A stretch of DNA of 64,000 bases from the NCBI GenBank assembly GCA_021325655.1, contig JAJPGT010000060.1, positions 62,001 to 126,000 on the forward strand. The letters run 5' to 3'. Positions 54,592 through 63,190 of the stretch are shown in pieces. The first letter of the stretch is position 1, and each line of letters begins with the position of its first letter. Origin of the DNA: Pseudomonadota bacterium (GTDB lineage Bacteria; Chloroflexota; UBA6077; JAJPGT01). Made by a program: the position numbers and the translations under genes. Below the pieces are notes generated by a model. It was not told the DNA's origin, searched no databases, and was given only the letters and a program-made list of their open reading frames with translations.

Positions 54592-54617
54592 CTGCCCATC
54601 TGTCTGGAGACGAGCTT

Positions 54618-55442
54618 TCACCCGTCGTCCAATTCTACGGACGAGCGCCCCGCGCGGATTTCCTGCGCCTGTTCGATCATGGCCAGGAACGCCTCGACGA
54701 TCTGCGGGTCGAACTGGCTGCCACTCCCCCGTCGGATCTCTTCCAGTGCTACCTCCACGGGCAGGCCCTGGCGATATGGCCGGTCCGCCGTCATGGCGTC
54801 GAAGGCATCGGCAACGCTGAAGATCCGCGCGCCGAGCGGAATCGCCTCGCCGGCTAATCCGGCCGGATAGCCGCGGCCGTCGAAGCGCTCATGGTGGTAG
54901 CGGACGATCGGGAGCGCGCCGGCCAGGAACTCGATGTCCTGAAGAAACCAGTACCCGATCTCGGGATGGCGCCGCATGATCTCCCACTCCCGCGCATCCA
55001 GCCGGCCCGGCTTGAGCAGCACCGCATCGGGGATCGCGATCTTGCCCATGTCGTGCAGCAGCGCCCCGTAGCGCAGGGTCTTCAGCTCCGCTGGCTTGAG
55101 CCCGAACTGCTGGCCGGTGCGCACGGCGTAGTGCACCACGCGTTGCGAGTGCCCGCCGGTCTCGTAGTCCCGGCTCTCCACGGCCCGGGCGAGCGCCTCT
55201 AGCGTTGCCAGGTATGTCCCTTCCAGGCGCTGATACACTGCGGCCAGGTCGCGGGCGTAGGCGAGCAACTGCTGCTGGTAGTGCTCGACCTCGCGAATCC
55301 TGGCCTCCAGTTCCGCCCGAGTGGCGCGATGCTCACGGTACAGCCGGTGGAGCTCCTGGGCGTACGCCTCTGCCTGGCGATACGCTTGGGCGAGCGCATC
55401 GGTGGTGTCATCTGGGTCGGGGAGCTCGGGCGCCGCTGCCAC
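54618..55442 (-). CDS. HD-GYP domain c-di-GMP phosphodiesterase
   Basis: Degrades c-di-GMP. The 274 residues start with a coiled coil (~15-75) and continue with the HD-GYP domain: GGHSQRVVHYA, His130-Asp131 in LLHDMGKIAIPD, RRHPEIGYWFL, HHERFDGRGYPAGL (the GYP motif) and VADAFDAMTADRPYR. No receiver domain is attached. GTG 55442 is seven bases after GAGG. Together with the GGDEF enzyme at 50016 it forms a local make-and-break pair for the messenger. Confidence 0.94.
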   Translation of the reverse strand: MAAAPELPDPDDTTDALAQAYRQAEAYAQELHRLYREHRATRAELEARIREVEHYQQQLLAYARDLAAVYQRLEGTYLATLEALARAVESRDYETGGHSQRVVHYAVRTGQQFGLKPAELKTLRYGALLHDMGKIAIPDAVLLKPGRLDAREWEIMRRHPEIGYWFLQDIEFLAGALPIVRYHHERFDGRGYPAGLAGEAIPLGARIFSVADAFDAMTADRPYRQGLPVEVALEEIRRGSGSQFDPQIVEAFLAMIEQAQEIRAGRSSVELDDG

Positions 55443-55511
55443 AGGCGTACCTCTGCCGAGTATCGTACCAGGCGCATGGCGATCCGATGGGCCGCTCGGG
55501 CTCTGCGGCTC

Positions 55512-55520
55512 TGCTACAAT
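55512..55520 (+). promoter_or_regulatory. Extended -10 element before the AsnC-type gene
   Basis: TGC-TACAAT lies 20 bases before the ATG at 55541, in the 98-base gap shared with the divergent HD-GYP gene. GGGAGAG follows as ribosome site. Confidence 0.45.
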
Positions 55521-55540
55521 CCTGGCTCCGGGAGAGCCCC

Positions 55541-55846
55541 ATGGTTACCGCGATTGTGCTCATCAACACCGAGCGGCGCCGGCACGCCGAGACCGCCGAG
55601 GCACTGCTGGAGCTCGACGAGGTGAAGGAAGTCTACTCCGTCGCCGGCGCGTGGGACCTGGTGGCGATTGTCCGGGTGCGCGCCTACGAGCAGATGGCCG
55701 AGGTGGTGCCGGTGAAGCTGGCACGCATCCCCGGCATCGAGCGCACCCTGACGCTGATGGCGTTCGAGTGCTACTCGCGCCACGACCTCGAGCGCCTCTG
55801 GGGCATCGGACTGGAGGATGAGGCGGCCGCCGAGCCCTCGGCCTAG
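55541..55846 (+). CDS. Stand-alone Lrp/AsnC effector-binding (RAM) domain protein
   Basis: 101 residues forming only the ligand-binding half of an Lrp/AsnC regulator, without DNA-binding HTH. AIVLINTERRRHAETAEALL, VKEVYSVAGAWDLVAIVRVR and IPGIERTLTLMAFECYS match the domain. Such proteins form rings and may sense amino acids or modulate a full Lrp partner. A ribosome site precedes the ATG. The M23 peptidase gene follows after 14 bases. Confidence 0.9.
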   Translation: MVTAIVLINTERRRHAETAEALLELDEVKEVYSVAGAWDLVAIVRVRAYEQMAEVVPVKLARIPGIERTLTLMAFECYSRHDLERLWGIGLEDEAAAEPSA

Positions 55847-55860
55847 CGACGCCCGCGGGT

Positions 55861-57030
55861 ATGGTTCGGTTCTTCCTGGTTCTGGTCGCCCTCGTTGTGC
55901 TTGTCGCCCTCGTCGGTCCGCCGGTCCTCGGCTGGAGCCCGGTTGGCTACGCGCTCTGGTGGGCGACGAACACCACCCCGCCCGAGGTCGCGCTCCGCGG
56001 CCCGGAGGGTGTGGTCCGCGGCCCCGTCGATGTCCAGGTGATCGTGCCCGACCCCGACCTGGTGGACGTTGTCCAGGCAACGGTGAACGATACCCCGATT
56101 CCGCCCGGCATGGTGCTGCACCTCGACACGCAGGCGCTGCCCGACGGCGAGCAGCGCGTCCGAGTGGTTGTGCGCGACCACTCCCTGCACCGGAACACGG
56201 CCAGCGCCGAGACAACGCTGCAGACGGACAATACTCCGCCGGCGCTTCGGCTCGAGCTACAGCCCGCCGCGCCGACAGAGGGCCACACGCTGGTACTGCG
56301 GATCTACACCGACCAGGACGCCGACCTCTCGGGCGATGTCGATGGGCGGCCGCTGGCCATCCAGCCCGGGTCGGCCTTCCGCTGGGCGGTGGTGGGGTTC
56401 TCGCCCGACACGCCCGAGCGCACGGTCCATATCAGCCTGAGTGCGAGCGACCCGGTGGGCAACATCGCTAAGCTGGCACAGACGTATGACCTGGTGCGGA
56501 CCGAGTACCCGTCCGAGCACCTGGACCTGCCGGCCGACCTCGAGCCGCTGCTCGATCCCCAGGTGCGCGCGGATGAAGACGCACGGCTGGCGGAGATCTA
56601 CCAGAAGATCAGCGGGCCGGCCCGCTGGGAGGGGACGTTCCTGCAGCCGGCGCCGGGCGAGGTGACGACCATCTTCGGGATCTCCCGCACGTACAACGCG
56701 CACACGTACGTCGTTCGCCACGGCGGGGTGGACTTCGCCGCATATATTGGCGACGACGTCCACGCCGCGAACAACGCGGTGGTCGTGTTCGCCGGCAAGC
56801 TCCAGGTGCACGGCAACACGCTGATCCTGGACCACGGCGCCGGGGTGTATTCCACCTACGCCCACCTGTCGGACATCCTGGTCCAGCCCGGGGACGAGGT
56901 GAAGAAGGGCGACGTGGTGGCCCACGTAGGGGGCACCGGGCTGAGCACCGGGCCACACCTGCACTGGGAGCTCTGGGTAGCGGGCGCAAATGTGGACCCG
57001 CTCGAGTGGACGCAGCGCGACATCCCCTGA
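55861..57030 (+). CDS. M23-family metallopeptidase, secreted
   Basis: Peptidoglycan-directed endopeptidase or LytM-type protein of 389 residues. An N-terminal hydrophobic helix (FFLVLVALVVLVALVGPPVLG) acts as signal or anchor, two Ig-like beta domains follow (~40-200), and the M23 domain is C-terminal: FGISRTYN, HGGVDFAAYIGDDVHAAN with the zinc His and Asp, and HAGTG-like GGTGLSTGPHLHWELWV with HLH. All zinc ligands are present, so it should be active. It probably remodels the cell wall. Transcribed together with the AsnC-type gene. Confidence 0.92.
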   Translation: MVRFFLVLVALVVLVALVGPPVLGWSPVGYALWWATNTTPPEVALRGPEGVVRGPVDVQVIVPDPDLVDVVQATVNDTPIPPGMVLHLDTQALPDGEQRVRVVVRDHSLHRNTASAETTLQTDNTPPALRLELQPAAPTEGHTLVLRIYTDQDADLSGDVDGRPLAIQPGSAFRWAVVGFSPDTPERTVHISLSASDPVGNIAKLAQTYDLVRTEYPSEHLDLPADLEPLLDPQVRADEDARLAEIYQKISGPARWEGTFLQPAPGEVTTIFGISRTYNAHTYVVRHGGVDFAAYIGDDVHAANNAVVVFAGKLQVHGNTLILDHGAGVYSTYAHLSDILVQPGDEVKKGDVVAHVGGTGLSTGPHLHWELWVAGANVDPLEWTQRDIP

Positions 57031-57212
57031 TGGGCCGGCACGGCGGCCCGACTGGGCGGGGAGATCGGCTCGAAGGTCCCTCGCTCCTGACGCGACGCCC
57101 CGCTATGATCCCCGCAACGGCGGCAGCGCCCCCGGGAGTGTTCGGGTGGCAGCCAGCGCCGCCGTCTCATCGTGGCGGGGGGGACGTGCGAAGCGAATCT
57201 CGGCAAGGCTGC

Positions 57213-57398
57213 ATGTTCTGCCTGCGCCGCGCCCACCTGGGCTGGTCTGAGCGCCGCCCAGCGCAAGGGCTGATGGAGTACGGGCTCATCCTCGCCCTGG
57301 TCTCCCTGTTCGCCGTCGTCGCGCTCACGCTGTTCGGCCTCTCCTTCGCGACACTGCTCAGCAACACCACCAGCCTGGCCTCGCTCATCAACCCCTGA
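57213..57398 (+). CDS. Flp/Fap-type pilin-like protein
   Basis: 61-residue prepilin-like protein. A basic leader ends in AQG, then LMEYGLILALVSLFAVVALT gives the hydrophobic helix with the Glu-Tyr pair typical of Flp pilins; the short C-terminus is Ser/Thr/Asn-rich. Processing after the Gly by a TadV-type peptidase is expected. No tad genes are near. AAGG lies four bases before the ATG. Confidence 0.82.
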   Translation: MFCLRRAHLGWSERRPAQGLMEYGLILALVSLFAVVALTLFGLSFATLLSNTTSLASLINP

Positions 57399-57719
57399 CC
57401 GCGCCGTCCACGCGGCGGAACATCTGTGATCGAACCGTAACCTCCCTCTCCTTGTCAGGCGCGGGCGAGCGGCTAGAGTACCTGCGTGAGCAGTTCGCTG
57501 CGCATGACCCGGGGTCCGGGGTCGTCGGGGGCCGGCCGAGCAGACGGCCGGCCTTCGACCATTTCTTGCTGGCCCCTGCGCGGCGCGAAAGGACGGTGGG
57601 CCCGCGTCCCGTCGCCCGCAACGACTGGCTGACTTGCCCCTGCCCAGCCGCCTCTATCGCGTACACTACTTCCGTCAATTGCCGTCGAAGAGACGGCGGC
57701 TCGTAGCGGAGGGACCCTC
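57399..57719 (+). other. 321-base gap before the purine permease gene
   Basis: No gene seen. It holds a possible promoter, TTGTCA (57452-57457) and TAGAGT (57474-57479), 16 bases apart, a hairpin GGCCGGCC-gagcagac-GGCCGGCC around 57532-57556, and the ribosome site GGAGGG before GTG 57720. I looked for a purine riboswitch and did not find its conserved core. Confidence 0.4.
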
Positions 57720-59144
57720 GTGGCTCGTAGCACCGTCACCGCGCCGCGACGCCGGGCCGTGGCCGAGGAGCAGGGCCTGCTGGAGCGCCTGTTCCATCTG
57801 CGCGAAGCGGGCACGGACGTCGCCACCGAGATCCGCGCTGGCGTGACCACGTTCATGGTCATGGCCTACATCATCTTCGTGAACCCGGCCATCCTCAGCT
57901 TCTCGGGTATCAAGGACCTCGAGCCGCTGGGGCTCCCGTTCGCGCAGGTCTCCGCCGTCACCGCGCTGCTGGCCGGACTGCTCACGATCGGGATGGGCCT
58001 GTACGCCAATTATCCGTTCGCGCTCGCGGCCGGCCTCGGGCTGAACGCCGTGGCCGCCTTCCAGCTCCACGTCGGGATGAAGCTGGATTGGCCGTCCGTA
58101 ATGGGCGTCTTCGTCTGGGAAGGGCTCATCATCACCATCCTGGTCATGACCGGGCTGCGCGAAGCGGTGGCGAACGCGATTCCGATGGCGCTCAAGCGCG
58201 CCACGGGCGTGGGCATCGGTCTGTTCATCCTGTTCATCGGCCTCAACCTGGCCGGCTTTATCAAGCAGGGGCCAAGCGCCTCCGATCCGGTCGCCCTGGC
58301 GAGCCTCGCCACCTGGCCGGTGCTGGTCGCCGTGGTCGCGATCATCCTGACGGCGGTGCTCCACGCCCGCGGGGTGAAAGGCTCGCTGCTGATCGGTATC
58401 CTCGCCGCCACCGCGCTCGCCACCGTCATCAACTACGCCACCGGCCTGACGGCGTTCACCACCCCGGGCGTGGCGAGGCTCCCCAGCCAGGCGCTAGCGC
58501 TGCCCGATCTGTCGCTCATCGGCAGGTTCGACCTGGTCGGGCCGTGGACGGTGCTGGGGCTCGGGGCGGCGCTGGCGATCTTTTCGATCATGCTCTCGGA
58601 CTTCTTCGATACCCTGGGCACCGTCACCGGCATCGCCGCCGAGGCCGGCTGGCTGGACTCCCAGGGCCGCCTGCCGCGGCTGAACCGGGTGCTGCTGGTC
58701 GACTCGCTCGGGGCGCTGTTCGGCGGCGTGTTCTCCTCTAGCTCGAACACCACCTACATCGAGAGCGCGGCCGGGGTAGCCGAGGGCGGCAAGACCGGCC
58801 TGACCTCGGTGGTCACCGGGCTGCTGTTCCTCGCCGCAGTGTTCATCAGCCCCTGGGCGGGGATCATCCCCAAGGAGGCGACCGCGGCAGCGCTGATCGT
58901 GGTCGGCTTTCTCATGTTCCAGGTGGCGCGGGAGATCCCCTGGGACGACTTCGAGCAGGCATTCCCCTCGCTGCTCACCATGGTGGTGATGCCGTTCACC
59001 TACAGCATCACCAACGGCGTCGGCATCGGCTTCCTGGCCTACACGCTCATCAAGGTGTGCCGGGGCAAGTGGCGCGAGGTGCACCCGCTGCTGGCGGTCG
59101 TCTCGCTCGCCTTCGCGGCGTACTTCATCTGGGGCCTGCGCTAA
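57720..59144 (+). CDS. Purine permease, NCS2 family AzgA/GhxP-type
   Basis: Guanine/hypoxanthine or adenine:proton symporter of 474 residues. The AzgA-branch opening (ATEIRAGVTTFMVMAYIIFVNP) is present, with MGLYANYPFALAAGLGLNA, SDFFDTLGTVTGIAAEAG and SSSSNTTYIESAAGVAEGGKTGL, which hold the substrate-binding Asp and Glu positions. About 12-14 helices. GTG 57720 with GGAGGG eight bases upstream. A strong terminator follows the stop. Confidence 0.93.
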   Translation: MARSTVTAPRRRAVAEEQGLLERLFHLREAGTDVATEIRAGVTTFMVMAYIIFVNPAILSFSGIKDLEPLGLPFAQVSAVTALLAGLLTIGMGLYANYPFALAAGLGLNAVAAFQLHVGMKLDWPSVMGVFVWEGLIITILVMTGLREAVANAIPMALKRATGVGIGLFILFIGLNLAGFIKQGPSASDPVALASLATWPVLVAVVAIILTAVLHARGVKGSLLIGILAATALATVINYATGLTAFTTPGVARLPSQALALPDLSLIGRFDLVGPWTVLGLGAALAIFSIMLSDFFDTLGTVTGIAAEAGWLDSQGRLPRLNRVLLVDSLGALFGGVFSSSSNTTYIESAAGVAEGGKTGLTSVVTGLLFLAAVFISPWAGIIPKEATAAALIVVGFLMFQVAREIPWDDFEQAFPSLLTMVVMPFTYSITNGVGIGFLAYTLIKVCRGKWREVHPLLAVVSLAFAAYFIWGLR

Positions 59145-59155
59145 GCGTGCCTCCT

Positions 59156-59202
59156 GGCCGTCCCGGCGCCGCTCTGGACGCACCCGAGGCGCCGGGACGG
59201 CC
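59156..59202 (+). terminator. Terminator of the purine permease gene
   Basis: GGCCGTCCCGGCGCC and GGCGCCGGGACGGCC form a perfect 15-bp stem around a 17-base loop, followed by gttctctt, a partial T tract. Confidence 0.8.
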
Positions 59203-59668
59203 GTTCTCTTCCTGCGTGGGCAACAGGACGCCAGCGTCTGGGCTCCCCCCTGGATGGCCGACGCTCGGCCCGAACTGACTGCCTGTGCCCTGCCGGGAGG
59301 GCTTCTTACCGCTCCCGAGCAGCAGACAGCCTGGCTCCAACCTCACGCGGTCCTTGCACACGTGCCAGAAGTCTGGTACGCTCGGCGCCAGTCCGCGTTG
59401 CTCGCTGCATGAAGCTGTCTCGCTGCTCCGCCGCATTTCACAGCGTGTTCACAGCCATAGCGCAGCATGAGGGTGAGGTATCGGGCAGGGCACGCCTGCA
59501 CTGGCCCGCATCGCTGCCCGAGACCCGGTTGGCCCGGTGCCGATCGGCGAGCCGGCTCTGGATGGCAACCGCGACCTTTGTGGCCCGACGCTCGGCCGCG
59601 CGGTGTGATGGGAGTCCATTTCGAGCGGGGGACGGTTCCAGGCCGCCTCGCTGTGCTAGAGGGAGCCA
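59203..59668 (+). other. Gene-free stretch before the RCC1-repeat gene
   Basis: No convincing coding region. A promoter-like pair, TTGCAC (59354-59359) and TACGCT (59377-59382), has the ideal 17-base spacing but lies about 290 bases before the next start, so the transcript would carry a long leader. The ribosome site AGAGGGAG precedes ATG 59669. Confidence 0.4.
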
Positions 59669-60590
59669 ATGGCAGGCGTCTTTCGCACCCTCTCCCCCGG
59701 TCTGGCCGTAGCCGCTGTCCTGCTTGTGCTGCTTGCCCCGGGCGCCGCGGCGGCGCGGGGCCAGATCGGCGCCTGGGGCGACGGCAGCTCCGGCCAGTTG
59801 GGGGATGGGGCCAGGACGGAAAGACTCAGCCCAGTTCAGGTACAAGGGTCGCATGGCGCGGGCGCGATCGCCATCGCCGCCGGCCACTCTCACAGCCTGG
59901 CCCTGCAGGACGACGGCACCGTCTGGGCCTGGGGCTACGACGCGTACGGTGAGCTGGGCGATGGGACGCAGGGTGATCCCTCCTGCTTCTGTCGCACCAC
60001 GCCGGTGCAGGTCGTGGGGCTGAGCCAGGTGGTGGCCATCGCCGCGGGAGATGACCAGCCTGGCGCTGAAAAGCGATGGTACGGTCTGGGCCTGGGGCCG
60101 GAACTACTACGGACAACTGGGCAATCCCGATATCTGCATGGGCAGCTTCTGCTACAGTACCTCCCCCGTCCCGGTGTCCGGGCTGCGCAGCGCGGTGGCG
60201 ATCGCTGCGGGCGATGTCCACAGCGTGGCGGTGCTGGCGGATGGCAGTGTCTGGGCTTGGGGCGACAATTTGGCCGGCGAGCTGGGAAACGGGACGATTA
60301 CGGCCTGCCCGCCGTGTGGGCTCCCCACCCCGGTCCAGGCGGTGGGAGTGAGCGGGGTAACGACGGTGGCGGCGGGCACGGCGCACACGCTGGCGCTGCG
60401 GAGTGACGGCACGGTGCTGGCCTGGGGAAACAACGCCTTCGGCCAACTCGGGGATGGGACGACGAACAGCAGTCCTGTGGCGGTGCCGGTCCAAAGGCTG
60501 CGGCGGGTGGCGGCGATCTCCGCTGGGCGTGGCTTCCTCAACGACGGCGGGGGCGTTCACAGCCTGGCGATCGTTAAAGCTCCGGACTGA
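59669..60590 (+). pseudogene. RCC1-repeat secreted protein, frameshifted
   Basis: A signal peptide (VAAVLLVLLAPGAAAARG) is followed by RCC1-type beta-propeller repeats, each with WGxGxxGQLGDG and HSLALxxDGTVWAWG. The first frame runs from 59669 to about 60050 and then loses the repeat pattern (DQPGAEKRW); the pattern resumes in another frame at ATG 60051 (MTSLALKSDGTVWAWG) and ends at 60590. Two bases are missing, or one is extra, near 60045-60055. Joined, the product is about 306 residues with four or five repeats. It is either a pseudogene or a sequencing error. Function of bacterial RCC1 proteins is unclear. Confidence 0.8.
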
Positions 60591-60843
60591 CGGCTCAGCA
60601 GCTCCAGCATGCGCTCTGCCCCGAGCGAGGCGAGGGGGCGCTACGGTCAGGCCTCCGCTCCAGTCGAATGCTCCTGTGCTCCAAGCCTCACGAGGCCGCG
60701 CCGCCTCCCCGTCCGCGTCTCTCGCTTGGAGTACCCACGTCGGCCAGCCCCGGGCTACCCGTTCGAGCGCCGATGGCGGCCCGCGCTGCGCTATGCTGGC
60801 GAGGCACCGGGCGAGGCCGCTGCCGATGAGGAGCGCGAGCATC

Positions 60844-62070
60844 ATGGCCGTTCAGCCCACCACGGCACTGTTTACCCCGGAGGCGTTCGCGAACCCGTAC
60901 CCGCTGTACCACGCGGTCCGAGCCGAGGAGCCGGTCTCCTTCAACCGGCTGCTCCCCGGCTGGGTCGCCATCAGCTACGACACGGTGGCGGCGGTGCTGC
61001 GCGACCCGCGGATGTCCGCGCGCCGCTTCTTCCCGAACGATCCCGTTCCGCCGGGGCTGGAAGCGGTTGCTGAGGAGCTGCGGGCCAGCCGCCACTTTCG
61101 CTCGCTCTGGATCCTGTTCCTCGACCCGCCCGAGCACACTCGGCTGCGCGGGCTGGTGAGCAAGGCGTTCACCCCGGCGGTGGTGGCCCGGATGCGCGAC
61201 CAGGTCCAGCGCCTCGTCGATAGCCTGCTGGACCAGGTGCAGGCGCGCGGCGAGATGGACCTGATCCGCGATCTCGCTTACCCGCTCCCGGCGACGGTCA
61301 TTAGCGTGATGCTGGGCCTGCCTCCTGAGGATCGCGACCGCTTCAAGTCCTGGTCCGACGACATGGCAGCCTCCTTCACCTCCTTCGCCGCGCCCGACAT
61401 CGTGGATCGGGTCCGCCGCTCGCAGCGCAGCCAGCAGGCGCTGGCCGACTACTTCCACGGGCTGGTCGAGCAGCGGCGCAAGCGGCCGTCGGGTGACCTG
61501 CTGAGCGCGCTGGTGGCGGCCGAGGAGCAGGGGGACGTGCTCAGCGAAGAGGAGCTACTGGCCTCGTGCGTCCTGCTGCTGTTCGCCGGGCACGAGACCA
61601 CCACCAATCTGATCGGCAACGGGCTGCTGGCGCTGCTGCGCCACCCCGACCAGCTTCAGCGGCTGCGCGACGAGCCAGCCCTTATCGCCAGCGCGGTGGA
61701 GGAGCTGCTGCGCTACGACAGCCCGGTGCAGTTCACCAGCCGGGTGACGCCGGACGAGGTCGAGCTCGGCGGGAAGCGGATCCCGAAGGGCGAGCTGATT
61801 ACGCTGATGATCGGCGCCGCGAATCGTGACCCGGCCCAGTTCCCAGACTCCGACCGGCTGGACCTGGCCCGGCGCGACAACCGCCACCTGTCGTTCGCCC
61901 ACGGGGTCCACTTCTGCCTGGGCGCGCCATTGGCCCGGCTGGAGGGGCAGATCGCCATCAGCACGGTGCTGCGCCGCCTGCCCCGGCTGCGCCTGGTCGA
62001 GCAAGCGCCACCCCGGTGGGGGACGAACCTGATCCTGAGGGGCCTGGAGTCGTTCCCGGTCCGCTTCTGA
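60844..62070 (+). CDS. Cytochrome P450 (class I bacterial type)
   Basis: Heme monooxygenase of 408 residues. Landmarks: helix C FLDPPEHTRLRGLVSKAFTP, I helix LLLFAGHETTTN with the acid-alcohol pair (Glu-Thr), K helix ExxR in EELLRYDS, and the heme loop FAHGVHFCLGAPLARLE with Cys358. It is soluble and needs a ferredoxin and reductase, none of which is near. Substrate unknown. ATG 60844 has GAGGAG eight bases upstream; ATG 60826 is possible. Confidence 0.95.
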   Translation: MAVQPTTALFTPEAFANPYPLYHAVRAEEPVSFNRLLPGWVAISYDTVAAVLRDPRMSARRFFPNDPVPPGLEAVAEELRASRHFRSLWILFLDPPEHTRLRGLVSKAFTPAVVARMRDQVQRLVDSLLDQVQARGEMDLIRDLAYPLPATVISVMLGLPPEDRDRFKSWSDDMAASFTSFAAPDIVDRVRRSQRSQQALADYFHGLVEQRRKRPSGDLLSALVAAEEQGDVLSEEELLASCVLLLFAGHETTTNLIGNGLLALLRHPDQLQRLRDEPALIASAVEELLRYDSPVQFTSRVTPDEVELGGKRIPKGELITLMIGAANRDPAQFPDSDRLDLARRDNRHLSFAHGVHFCLGAPLARLEGQIAISTVLRRLPRLRLVEQAPPRWGTNLILRGLESFPVRF

Positions 62071-62079
62071 GCCGCCGGG

Positions 62080-63054
62080 TCAGCCGCGCGCCAGCACCGC
62101 CGGGTTGACGACGTTCGCCGGCGTCCCGGCCAGCCAGGCGAGCAGGTTGTCCACGGGCTGGGTGAGCAGCCGCTCGCTCGCCTCATCCGTGACCCAGGCG
62201 GTGTGGGGCAGCAGCACTACATTGTCCAGCTCGCGCAGCGGGCTGTCAGCCGGCAGCGGCTCCTGGGGGTAGACGTCCAGCCCGGCGGCGCCCAGCGGGC
62301 CGTTCCGCAGCGCCTCCACCAGCGCCTCCTGGTCCACCAGCGCCCCACGGGCGGTGTTGATCAGCACCGCGCCGGGCCGCATCAGCGCGAGCTGCTCCCG
62401 GCCGATGAGGCCGGCCGAGCGCGGCGAGGCGCGCAGATGTAGCGACACCACGTGCGACTCTCGCAGCAGCGTCTCCAGGTCCACCAGCTCTGCGCCGCAG
62501 CGCCGGGCGCGCTCCTCATCCTGCGTAAAGCTCCAGGCGAGCACGCGCATCCCGAGCGCGCCGGCCAGCCGCGCCACCTCCTGGCCGATAGCGCCCAGCC
62601 CGACCACCCCCAGCGTCTTGCCGCGCAGCTCGAACGACTTGATCTGCCGCCACTCACCCCGCCGCATCGCCCGATCCATGCGCGCCACGTGCTTGGCGGC
62701 GTCGAATAGCAGCGCCAGGGTGCACTCCGCGACCGAGACCGTGGAGGCACCCGGCGTGTTGCAGACGACGACCCCGCGGCGAGTGGCCGCCTCCAGGTCG
62801 ACGTTGTCCGTGCCGGTGCCGAGGATCGAGATCACCCGCAGGTAGGGCAGCTCGGCCAGCAGTGCCTCGTCGAAGCGGGTATAGGCGCGGACGTTGATCA
62901 CCGCGTCGGCCCAGCGCAGCCGGCTGACCAGCTCGTCGTAATCGGCAGCCCGGGCGCTATAGACCTGGACCTCGCCGTGCGGCCGGAGCGGGTCGAGCAC
63001 CTCGGAGCGGTCCTGGTACACGGGCGGGAAGTCGTCTGGGATCACGAAGCGCAC
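62080..63054 (-). CDS. D-isomer-specific 2-hydroxyacid dehydrogenase (phosphoglycerate-dehydrogenase-like)
   Basis: NAD-dependent oxidoreductase of 324 residues. Rossmann motif LGVVGLGAIGQEVARLAGALG, catalytic Arg in NTARGALVDQ, Glu in DVYPQEPLPADSPL and His in LLPHTAWVT. ISILGTGTDNVDLEAATRRG and TVSVAECTLALL are more like SerA-type dehydrogenases, so it differs from the glyoxylate-reductase-like enzyme at 19294. No ACT domain. GTG 63054 follows GAGGTG. It is convergent with the P450 gene, nine bases between stops. Confidence 0.92.
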   Translation of the reverse strand: MRFVIPDDFPPVYQDRSEVLDPLRPHGEVQVYSARAADYDELVSRLRWADAVINVRAYTRFDEALLAELPYLRVISILGTGTDNVDLEAATRRGVVVCNTPGASTVSVAECTLALLFDAAKHVARMDRAMRRGEWRQIKSFELRGKTLGVVGLGAIGQEVARLAGALGMRVLAWSFTQDEERARRCGAELVDLETLLRESHVVSLHLRASPRSAGLIGREQLALMRPGAVLINTARGALVDQEALVEALRNGPLGAAGLDVYPQEPLPADSPLRELDNVVLLPHTAWVTDEASERLLTQPVDNLLAWLAGTPANVVNPAVLARG

Positions 63055-63161
63055 GGCACACCTCGAGCGTCAGCGGTCCTAATGGTGGCCGGAATGGGCT
63101 GCCCGCCGCAACCTTCGGGCTGCCAGCGCGCTCAGCAATCGGCGGGAAGGGGGCCGGTCCC

Positions 63162-63167
63162 TATAAT
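63162..63167 (+). promoter_or_regulatory. -10 element of accD
   Basis: Consensus TATAAT, 23 bases before the accD ATG. The gap to the divergent dehydrogenase is 136 bases. Confidence 0.5.
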
Positions 63168-63190
63168 GCTGGCGAGGCCAACGCGCTCCG

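Noticed and set aside
57399-57719. Possible purine riboswitch upstream of the purine permease
   Set aside because: The conserved junction and loop sequences of the purine riboswitch are not present.
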